From Phoronis australis (taxonomy: Eukaryota > Phoronida > Phoronidae), in contig NMRA01000040.1 in NCBI GenBank assembly GCA_002633005.1, positions 203,362-267,361 on the forward strand: DNA of 64,000 nt, in the 5' to 3' direction. Both the position numbers and the translations under genes were made by a program. The notes below the pieces were generated by a model that ran no database searches, was not told the DNA's origin, and was given only the letters and a program-made list of their open reading frames with translations. Shown piece after piece: positions 40,101 to 52,100 of this stretch; the stretch's first letter is position 1; each line of letters begins with the position of its first letter.

Positions 40101-43100
40101 TAATGACCTGATTTTTTAAGTTTTTGATGTAAGCGACCTCTGTTTTAATTCCCCTGCTCATGATGCATACATGTATCTCGTCACAGTATAGTCACAGAAG
40201 TTGTGATCCAGACAAAGTCACATATTCTACGTCACAATCAGACGCGGCTTCCAACAAACCCACTGTACTGTTACTGTCACAGTAATTATTGGGTTTTCCA
40301 ATCCAGGTGAATCAGGTAGCGCAGGTGCGCCAGGCGAGCCAGGTAGAGATGGTGACGGCCCGGTAGGTGAACGAGGTGCCCCAGGTGAAGATGGACTCAA
40401 TGGCTTGCCTGGAGAACCAGGAGTGCCGGGAGAGAAGGGTGCCACTGGGTTGCCTGGATTTCCTGGTCTCGATGGTAACAGGGTACGATATTGGACATTT
40501 TTCAATAATTGCCTTTAGTTTTCATTTGAATTGATCCTGAGCGGGATGATTAATACTTCTTTATTGTTTAGATTTTTTGCAGATTTGTAATTTTTTGTTG
40601 TTTCTTTTTTACTGTTGAATGCCTCTTACCCATTGAGGCTTGAATGGACAGTTATCACTGGTCCTGGGCTTTGACCATGGGCTTCATTTTTTGGGATTAG
40701 AGAACATAGGTTGATGTTACTGATAGCACTACCTACAGTTAAACAAAAAATCCACACACAGTGCAGGCTATTTTTAACACTGGGCTGAAAGACTGAAACT
40801 GTCATTGAAAATTAAGCCTCGCAGGTCTTCAAATGACGAAAATTGGTTAACTGTTACAGTATAAAAGAGAAACTCGTGCAGTGCATCTGCTGCTCCTTTG
40901 TTGAATTAGTCCTTGTGTTCCCTCTTCAGGCGTGCTGGGCCATAATAATAGACTGCTTGACTTGCGTACCTATTACCCCTTGATAGTTCTCATCTTAATA
41001 ATGCTCCCAAAGAATCCAGAGGCTTATCTGATGCTGCATCTTGTGTACTGGCAAATGTTATTTATTGAATGTACTGACAGCCTTGTATTTTGTGTATTAA
41101 TTCACTGATTGTTGTTTGTTTCCATGAACATTGCACTGTGTAAATTATTTGAGCATTTTTACAACCTAGCATTTAAACATTCAAGCTATTAGAGGGACTG
41201 TGGGCACAAGCAATGTTTTCAAAAAACAACTGATTAGAATCAGGGCTCAACATAAGCGAGTAAACACTAAACAATACGAGTTGAAATGGTAAAATGTGAG
41301 TAGAAAATAAACCTAACTCGCATTATTGTATGGGTGCCAAACAGACATAAGTTTTTATTTAGATCTCCACTCTTTTAGCCCAATTCGGGGAATACGAGTG
41401 GCAGGCCGTGTCATCACTTGAGTGGACATTTTCAGCTGTGTTGCACGCTGTGTAAATCAGTAGAAGACTGGCCGTATCCCATGTTAGATTGGATTGTTGG
41501 ATGGTGTCAGCTATGGTTGTATACGTTGCCATGTAAGCTCTTGTGCATCCTTTATTCTTTGTTGTTCCTTGTAACTAAACTGGTCCCCAAATATCAACTT
41601 ATTGTGTTTTTCCCAGGGTAGAGATGGGCAGCCTGGACCGCAGGGTGAGCCAGGTAAAGATGGACCTCCGGGTAATGACGGTCGTCAAGGTCCACCGGGA
41701 TACGATGGGAGCCCAGGTGAAAGAGGTGAGCGAGGACCACCAGGTGAGGACGGGAAACCTGGTCCTCCAGGACGAGATGGTTCACCTGGGTTACCAGGTG
41801 AAAGGGGTGACAGGGGGCCGGCAGGAGAGTATGGATTTAGCGGTCGTGACGGTGATCCAGGTATGTTGGTTTATTAGCTTCAGAAACTTCAGGAGCTGTT
41901 CTGCTTTTGTTAAATCCACACAAGTTACTTGTGGTGAAAGCTTAATAATTTCCAAGTTGTGGTAAAGTTCATTTTAAATAAGGGCTATTTATTCCACGCT
42001 TATCTGCTTTGCCATGAAATCCATACAATAGACACTTACAACTCAGGATGTCATGAATATTGTCTTTGTTCATTTTATGGGGACTATACAATTAATATAT
42101 TGCCGAAGATTTTAAATAATGGTGGATATTGTTCATGCGTCAACATGCATGATGTTGGACAAAAGGCTGCTGGAGGGGACGACATTGGTATTTGGATTTG
42201 AAACCCCTCACCTCACCCACCCCCAAACTGGTAAAGCTCACTGAAGGCATTGCTAAAGTGCTCAGTATTTTACTTTTGGGCTGCCGGGTTATTAGCAGAG
42301 TTAAAAGTTTCTATCCCTGTTTGTTTCCTTTGTGAATTCTTAATAAAATAAAATTACACTGTGTCATGAACTGAAGAAACGTCACTTTCCTATGCTTTTT
42401 GAATATTATAGTTTTTTAAAAATAGCTTGTATTTTCCATGCAAGAAATAAATTGCAATTTTAATTAAATTAGCCTTTTTTTGTTTTTGTATCTGGATTCT
42501 TTTTTGGCTTCGGTCATAACTTTGATGAAGTTGCATGAATTTCAGACCAGTTTCTAAACTTTAGAAAAACAGTAGATCATGTTTGGTCAAAAATAAGTCC
42601 TTGAAAAATTGATATAAAATGCCAACTTTTTTCTTCAGATGAGTTCTTTTTAATTTTTACAGCTATTGTAGTTTTCTGATGACTGTTATCTTTAGGTACA
42701 CCCATTGTATGTATATACCAAATTTTCTCATAAGCAAGTGGTATTAAACTTTACACGGCAAGCTGTTGTCGATTCTAACTTTCTGGGAGTCCTCTCATAC
42801 ACAGGAAAGCAGCATATAGGCACACATTCAATGTAACAGCTGCCTGATATTCATTTCTAAAACGAAGAGATCAAAAACACTTACATAGTTTATGTAATGT
42901 ATATTTAATCCTTGATCTTCGATTGATGAGACAAATTTAAAACAATTGGTGTGAAAAGTTAAAGAAAGATGTGCAAAAGTACAACTCGTAGAGACCCCTA
43001 TTGGATGTTACAGAATACAGACATAAGAGTCCTAAGCATTGATTGTTCAGGCTCAGCTTCTCAAATTTAATGATCAATGCTTCTAACAACTATAAGGCAC

Positions 43101-46100
43101 ACAACATCACTCTCAATATATCGAACGCAAGTGTGCTAAACAATTTTGGCTCTGGTGATTTTCCTTCACTGATGCTTCAAAAAGTGCTCTTTTGTTTAAC
43201 CAAACTGAAAATGCGTTGACAATCCCTGCTAGACAATGTGTTAACCATGTACTTGTCGAAACACCAGAAGAGCAGGAATATTGTTACACAAAATCAGCTT
43301 CAGATAGAGGTCATTTATATGTATATGTTTGTTCTTCGCAAGTCTGCTTGGTTTCCTACATTAATGTAATGCGCAATCAACTTGACCTCAAAACCATGTG
43401 GTATCACATTGTTAAAAGTTAAGACACGTTCTTCTCGACAACAGTTGCCATGGATCTGATTACAGTAGTAAACATTTTTTACATCATTTAGCTTCACCGT
43501 AGGCGTCTCTACACAGCTTATGATTTCAACTTTGTTGTGTCGCCCAATAAATCAATTCCTGTAGCCAATGAAGATCCAAGATTAAATGTAGACAATGTAT
43601 TTTAAATTTCTTATTGTCTCTACTTTTTTGCTAATGAATATCAGGCGGTAATCCCTGTAAGTGAAAGTTTGGGTAAATGAACAGATCTGTGTATGAAAAA
43701 ATTGAGCATTCGAGAACTGACCTAGTCCACGGTTAAATCTATTTGTTTAAAGTGAAACGTGCAGACTAATTCTTTATCTCTGTCATTGCTTGACCAAATT
43801 AGTTAGAAAGGCAATATATAGCAATGATGTGAATATGAAGTAGGTTGAAAATTGCCAAATGTTTTAAAGAATGAGATTTGTGTGGAAAATGATCCGTCGC
43901 AAATCAGTGAACCGTGTCCAGTATTTATCGTGACGTGGTGCTGAGGAATAACACTGCATGAAGAGGGCTATGTGAGCCCGCAAGGTACATCATTAGTGCA
44001 AATTTCACCTATTTGCAGAATTTTTTGTTTTCACATTTACAAGTTGTCAGTGAATACAACTGCACTTTGTTTACTGTAGATTACATTACAATAGCATTTA
44101 GTTCTTGTTATACATTAAAGAACAAGTTATTAAAACACGTTTGTGATATGAAATACAAATGAACAAGGGCCATGTTGACTCTGGTGCTATTCAAAATTTG
44201 CGTCTAATTTCAGGTCCTGCGGGTGCTAAAGGTGAGACCGGTTTTCCTGGAATAAACGGTAAAGATGGTGAGCCAGGCTTGCCTGGTATTGACGGACGCC
44301 CTGGCCCCGCGGGAGAACGTGGACCTAAGGGACAGCCTGGACGTATTGGCTTGGATGGACCGCCTGGTGATTTTGGCTTGCCTGGAGACAAAGGTACCGT
44401 ACCATAAGTGCCCTACTGTCTTCCCAACACTTTTATTTCATGGTATTTCCAACAAGGGTGACATCATTGTTGAACATCAAACAAATATGGACCAATATTA
44501 AGGGTAGTATTGGGTCAAATGGACTTAGTAGGAAGCAATGTTGCTCTCTCTTTTGGGTCTATTTTGAGCAAAGCAATTCAAAACCATTAGGTACAGGTGT
44601 GGAATAAAACAATTTTCGTATTATCCATGACTATAGAGCCTATGCTTGGACATGGGTCAGCTAAACTGACTACTAAACAGACCATGGTCATGGTATTTCC
44701 AGCACAAAACATCAGTTTAATTCAAAAGGCTGACTGTGCATGGTAAGTGAGCACAGATCTACAATGGCTGGCAAAACTGAAAAATATTTTGTGGAACAGT
44801 GAACCCCTCAAGATCCATCTGCCATATGACAACATGTCTGAGGGATTAATCTGTATTTTTTATTACACAATTATTGAATGGATGCTTCTTTCCTCTGATT
44901 TGTTCATCTCATTTAAGCTAGATTGGCACATTTTTATCTGCTATGATGTCCTCTCATTGTCTCTTTGTTTACATAGTCACGGGTATATGGTGTCTGCAGG
45001 CTGTAGCTGGTCAGGTCATGAACTGCGACATCTGAGTTATTTCATTTAGTCTGTGTGTACGGTCTCTTAACATTATTCACAAATATTTTTTCTCTGAAAG
45101 TCATCGATACTGACACAAATATGCTTAAATTTTAGCCTTTACCTGTTAATCTTTGAAGTATTGCTATTCGGTCTTTGGTGAATATGACTTAAACTAATGA
45201 TGGAATTTGATTGGGCCTAATTGTTGCTGTGATTTGGTTTTACCTCGTGGTTAAGAAACATGGCTTATACCACGTATTATTTTTAACACCTTAGGATCTA
45301 CTGGCTTGCCTGGATTTAAAGGTGAACCTGGCGTAGGCATTAAGGGTGACCCAGGTGTTCCAGGCTTTCCTGGATTACCTGGTGAAGATGGTCGCAATGG
45401 TCGCAAGGGAGAGTCAGGTATGTACAGTGTGGTACTTTGTGTTAAAATAAGAAAAATAATTGCAGGCGGTCTGGTACAACGGTGTACCAGACTTGCGCAC
45501 TAGCCGGGCATGTGGGCCCATTGCACTGATCACCTGGAAATATTTTTGTACTTTATTAATATATATTTAAAACCGAGCTGAGGAGTTCGAGACTGGACTC
45601 GAGGGTCTAGCAGTGTGGCCCAGTGGTATTCGAACTCACGACCTCGAGTAAAGAAGGCGGGCACCGTCACACTACGCCACACTGCCTCCTCTACTTTGTG
45701 TTGAAGAAAATACACAATGACTGCAACACGTCTGTTGATTAGCTCACAAAACTTGTCCACCGAGTGGACAAGTAGAATTTCTAGAAATTAATTTTAGTCT
45801 GTTAGTAGTAGACAAAGTGTTGATTTGCGCAGACTAGATGTTATGAAACGGAGCGTAGTCAGTTTCCCTCATTCACATGTAGGTAATTAGTCTTAAAAAA
45901 ATAGGGGAGTGTAAGGAATAAGCATTTTGCAAATATTTTCTTCAAATTCATTTAGGCTATTAGTTTTTTATGTAAACATTCAAATATGTTGGATACGTAT
46001 GGATGACAGTGCAGTGATGCAACTTAGGTATGGAAACCAACATGACCAAAACAGACCCCAATATGAAGACAGGATGCCACATTACCAGGTATCGTATAAA

Positions 46101-49100
46101 TGTTACTAAAGTTTGCAAGTGAATGTTTAGTCCAGCCGAATGATCCAGTTGACTAGTGTTGATGGTTATGTTTTTTTATATTTCCAGGTTTCCCCGGGAT
46201 TGATGGGAGACCAGGTCAAAAGGGTGAACCTGGAATCGCTACTATACCTGGACCGAAGGGAGATGCAGGCCGACCTGGTTTACCAGGTGAAAAAGGTGGG
46301 TCACTGAATCTTTAAAATATAATAAAACTTGAACAAGTTAGATCCAACTGGCCAGGGGATTTTATCCAAGTAATAGGAAATTTGACTTATCTGAATGGCC
46401 AAGTCGAACCTTTCTCAGAAACTTTTGTCTGTTGCAAGGAATATGAATCATATACTGGACTTCCTATAAAACTCACTTTCCGGCGTTGTGGAAACTGCAG
46501 GCTCCTACTGGGGATTGAGGACTGTCTAGTTCCTACAAAAATATCGTCACCCTCTGCCGGTGTTCATCGGCAACAACTGAGAGGCCCTGGACTATGAGTT
46601 AGATGGTTTAAATCTGACACCTCCGTGTCTGTTCAGAGAGGGGTTCTTGGCTTTAACCTAGTCCGCCTTTTTGACACCTCGTTCAAACCAAGAAATTTCT
46701 CTGTCCTGTACATTCACATCTTCTGTCTCAAATAACTTTTTAAAGTGCATTAAGTTTAAAAAGATTGCTGTATTTTCTAAATTCTCCATCAATGAAAAAT
46801 TTGAATCCACGCCTTAAAACGTAATGGTGTTGTTTACAATCAATTGACTGCCATCTGTTGCTTTGAACATTTATTTCCAAAAAAAACTTTAACAGACAGT
46901 CTACTTAGTGATTGAAGTGTTTAATTTTAGGCTTTTCATGGGAAATTATGTCTCAATTTTTTTTTCATTATACCGAACAAAAAACCACTGGAACGTTTCA
47001 CATGAATGGACTCGATATTTGGATTTAGCCTCGTCTTGGAATCTTTTGACGTCTGGAGTTGATGTCAAACTTGGGTCTTTAATGATTTTGAAAGTATTTG
47101 AGTAGGTGTTAACCTGGACTAATATGGTAATTTTCGCTGCCATCTTTGTTGATACTTGCCTTGTGGCTGTTACATCTCCACTGTTCCATTTAGGAGTACC
47201 GGGTTTCGATGGTTTGCGTGGCACACCGGGTCGTGACGGATTGAATGGTTTGAATGGTCAGAAAGGTGACGATGGCATACCTGGACTGGATGGGTCTCCA
47301 GGCCCACAGGGACTACCAGGAGCTCCAGGTATGATATGTATTAACTAAAGGTAGATGATGTTTAGATTCTTTTAGTTATCAGTGAAGTGGCATGTAGGCT
47401 CTCGCTATTGTTAAGTTGTGTTTTAATTGAAATAATCGTTGCGCTATGCTACTTTAACTGATCGTGCTATGTGAATAATATGTGTTTTTGCTGCATCCAG
47501 TGACTTAAACACAATACAGCCAGTGTAGCAAAGTTAGGATCAGATATAAAAAGTAGACTAAATAGATGTGTTAGGTTTCGTTCTCTTGTACCCGTTGATG
47601 AATGTATGGTTTTAATAACTTTTTGAACCGTGGTAGATAATTGGCATGCAAGTTGTGCTGCCGGGCAAAAGACTGAGGGAATGTTTATTAATGGACTAGA
47701 CTGATCTTTGGATTTAGCCTCAATTTCTGTAAAAACAGCTGTTGTTTGAAGTTGAAACTAAATCAGAGGTTTTGTAATGAGATCCTACATTACCTTAAAC
47801 CTGTGCTATCAAATGGATTTATTTGAATTTCCGTAGGTCAAGACGGATTTCCTGGCAGGGAAGGCTCCAAGGGTCAACAGGGCAACCCAGGTTTCCCTGG
47901 GGGTCCAGGTCGTTCCGGCAGCAAAGGAGAAACAGGCTTCCCTGGCCCCACTGGACCTGCGGGACAGCCTGGCTTCGACGGTAAAGATGGACTACGCGGC
48001 GACAAGGGAGAGCCAGGCATCCCTGGACCTTTAGGACCTAGAGGACCCAAGGGAGACATTGGTTTTGATGGTGAAAGTGGCCTACCTGGCTCTAGGGGAC
48101 AGGATGGACTGCCAGGCAGAGATGGTAAGAGGCTATTTGTAATTTTGTTGGTGTAATGTTGTTGGTGCTGCCTTAGAAGCTCACTGGAAATAAAAAGTTG
48201 TGCAACACCTTTCAGATGACGGAAAATACTGATGGCTGGTGGCTAATGAAGGGAATTCAAATCTCTTAAGATTGAATGCGCTGAATTCATCTTACTGTTG
48301 CAGACATTCTGTTTAACAAAAACTGACATATGTTTTTGATATTTATTTTTATGCACTCGCATATATGTGATCACTCTGTCCGGGTGTCGACTCGTTATCT
48401 TGAAAGCCCCTAGTCGGATTTTGATGAAATTCGTCGCAAGGATGTAGGGCATCACTAGAATGGTTCATACTACTTTTCAATCTGCTCTTCCCCCTGGGTT
48501 CAGGGGGGCGCTTCTTCTGTCTTTTTGGGGGCAGATTGTTTCCGGATATCTCAAGGAAATCGATTGATGGATTTATGTCAAACATGACCCAGAGGTATAT
48601 GACATCAATGCACTGCCACCATTGTATTTTCTGGTGTATTCAACCACTGCATCACCTCCTAGTGGCCATTTTGTTCTCGCTAAGGGACTTCTCAAATGTT
48701 ATTTGGGGAAGAGTGTTTCTGGATGATATCTAGAGAACCTATCGGCAGATTTCAATGGAACTACACAGAGGTAAACCCTGACAGTGCGCCAGCACCATTT
48801 GATTTTCGAGCAGACTTGACTTCTGCAGCACTTCGTAGTAATGGGTAATTTTTCTTGTGTCTTATATGGGATACCCTCCACCTGTAACAGCAGGTTAGCC
48901 AGTTTATAGCTCTGTCTAGTGTTAGGTTATGGAACCAGCTCATTTTTATTCTACTGACAGCTGAAGGGGGGGGGATTGATGGAGACATGGGGAAATGGAA
49001 CCCAGGAATTGTTGGGGAACCAGGGGAAGAGCTGGTGACGACTGGAGAGAGAGAGAGAACTAAAGTCTGCCATGATTTGTGAAACTCTAAAAAATGTTGG

Positions 49101-52100
49101 GAATTGTGATATTGACAATTTTAACTGCATTAACTGTGGTGATGCCCCCTGTACCTCCTTTTATATAGGAGTATCTCTATAGTTACGGAGCCAGGTGTAT
49201 CCCCATCAACCAACCATCAGGGTGATAATGAAAAAAATAAATTATGGTCCATTTAATATGTAATCCAATTAACATAATGTAAGCTAGACCTGATAACAAC
49301 CCATACTGTCCTGCAATGGCCTGAACACGATAGCTCAATTGACACAGCCAGCCATCAGAACACACGGTCCCTGAATAGATTGCCTCAGCTTTGTCACAGG
49401 TTTAGTTACAGCTAACTGCGCACAGTCCTGAAAACAAAGGTCATGCAATAAGGTCTCTTTAATGTGTCCTTTATTGAATTTCAGGTGAGCCGGGTGTGAG
49501 AGGTCTACGAGGTGAAGATGGACTGCCTGGCCTTCCTGGTCCAGATGGCCCACCTGGACCTAGGGGACCAGATGGATTACCTGGGTCAGATGGTCAGCTA
49601 GGTGAGTCGTGTTAAATGCTACAGGGGACTGATCAGTTTCGACCCTTCCATTACGGCGTTTTCCCGTTGCTCCCAGCTTGTTCGATTCTATAGCCCAACA
49701 ACAAGTTGGGAAGAACACACCTGTAGCCAATATCTTACACGACTGATTAACTCCATTCTGGCATTAAGGGTTGGAGGGCCAGCTCTCTTTTGTTCGATAA
49801 TTGCTCCTAATCTTCAATAAGGTCCTAACTAACCTGACTGGGCTTTGCTGCTAAAAATAAAAGTTAAGTTGTATCATATTTGAACATAAACCAATAGCAT
49901 TTCTGAAATCCTCGTCAAATGGTACTGATCATGTTTAGTTTTTGATTTGCCAAAATCGCCCAACTACAACCAAAGTTACTACAATTTGTTCTTTCCGAAT
50001 GTACCATTTTGGCTCTGGGTTTGACTGTGTTCACACCTGGCCTGTAATAAGCCTGGTAGATAATTGGCCTGTCTTTTGTCATACCAGACAAAAGACTGTG
50101 CTTGGCAATTAACAAAGAAGCTAGATGTTATCACAGGCTCACAACCCTTAAGATCTGGTATAGTCACTGAGCGGAAAAACGCCTGCATTCATGTTACGTC
50201 TCTTTGTTGCAGCATGATAATGCTTCAGTCAAGTGGTCACAACAATTCCACATTCTGTCGACAATGAATGGACTTGATTGATATCTGGATTTGGAAACTG
50301 TTGTAATCTGGGAGTTGTAACTAAACTAGACATATTTGTAAAAATATAGGAAAAAATCAGTAATCCCAACTGGGGTTCCTGATTTTTCTATGTTTATTTG
50401 ATATATTTCATTACTGGCCAACCTCAGCGTCTATATATAGACATATTTGTGATGGGCAGTTTGATCAGATAAGAGAACTGGTTCTCACTGGAAGTCAGCT
50501 CAGTTACCTAGTGAGAGAAAATAAAACAAATTCAAGTGAAATGTTATCGCAGACATATTACATCCTCTGGAGGAAATGTGTTTTGGGTAACTGAAGAATG
50601 AAGGTTAACCACACTAAAGAGGTCACTGTATCTGCCATTTTGTAAGGGAAAGAATGGGGTTGTCCCAGATTGCACGGCGATAAAACACCCCTTTGTCCAA
50701 GAGATACGAAAGGGCGTGACCTAGTTTTGGAAATCTGGACATTTTCGTGTCCCTCTTTGATGTCGAAAAGGCGAAGAACTTCAAATCACGCATCCACGAC
50801 TATTTGTCTTAATTACTAGTTTATCAAATTTTTACGTTGGAAACGCAGCCACAGCACAGCAGTAATTATATACTACTTCATTCTTATTGGTTGGATGAAT
50901 AGAGTAATGTGCGACCGAGAAAAACACTTGTAAAGAATAAGATAACAACAAGTAACATGTGAAACTCCAGTGGCACAAAAACGAGGTAGCAAATGTGCCT
51001 GATTGATGTTTACGGCATTGTGGGTGAATACAGCGAGATTTCGAGTATCGCGTGAAATCCGAAACGATCCTATTCAGAATTCCAACATCGGTAGAATGTG
51101 TGATGGTTTTAACGTACTCGATTTTGAGTGTGAAAAATGCAGGTTTTAGAAGAGTTCGAGTGGAAGTTTGAAGATAAAATGGCCACCATGTCCCATCCAT
51201 CTTGAAACTGATCATGACAAAAACAGTGACCTTGAGCACTATGAGTTGCTTGCTACGTTGAAATTTCACATCAGTCAGATGAAAAATGCATCCTGTAGAG
51301 TGTGAACAAACTTTATTTAGAAAAACTCATTTCATGAAAGAGCAACATACTTTGGCAAGTATTGATTTTAAAAAGACGTTAGGAGTCTGTATTCGAACAT
51401 ATTGGAAAAAAATTTTGAGTACTGTTTGAATGTCATGCTGATTTCAATTGGGTCTTCACAATATTGTAAAAGATATCATACATACTACTTTGCAGCATTT
51501 TGTTCAGTAATCTTTCATTTACACAGTCATGGTCTGTTCAAAAATTGTAATTTGTTAAAATTCAAGTATTTTTATTAGTTATCAATGGCTTATGTCAGCA
51601 TTTGTTTTCTTCATGAAAATGCCCTCTGTATTTAATGGCGTTTCCCCTTACAACACATCACCCGAGTTCAACCTATTGCAGTTTTCAGACTGAATTGCAG
51701 AATGTTATGTGCACTAAACTTTATTATTGATCCTTTTGACAGGTTTACCTGGTCGAGACGGTGACCCTGGTCTTCCCGGCTTACCAGGCATCACCCCACC
51801 TACAGGCTTCCTCTTGGTGAAACACAGTCAGTCAACTGAAGTTCCCCCCTGTCCTCGAGGCATGACCCAGTTGTGGGATGGATACAGTCTGCTTTACTTA
51901 GAAGGAAATGAAAAATCGCACAACCAGGATCTAGGTAAGCTTTATCATGAGAGAGGTTTCTCACTGCCAATGAACCCCCATGAGAGAGACCTAACCACAC
52001 AATCAGTGTCAATAGTGAGGTGGTTAGGAGTCCATGCAGGAATATTCAGTACAGGTGCTTGACTTTCCTCTTGCCAAACCTGTCTTGCAAATTGCAGTAT

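Noticed and set aside
41594-41965. Extra ORFs overlapping exon 26 in other frames and on the minus strand
   Set aside because: Proline- or valine-rich shadows of Gly-X-Y coding sequence; the same applies to those over exons 7, 13, 21, 22, 25, 27 and 31.
45620-45690. Functional tRNA gene on the minus strand
   Set aside because: A- and B-box-like motifs are present but the acceptor stem does not pair properly; a SINE head is more likely.
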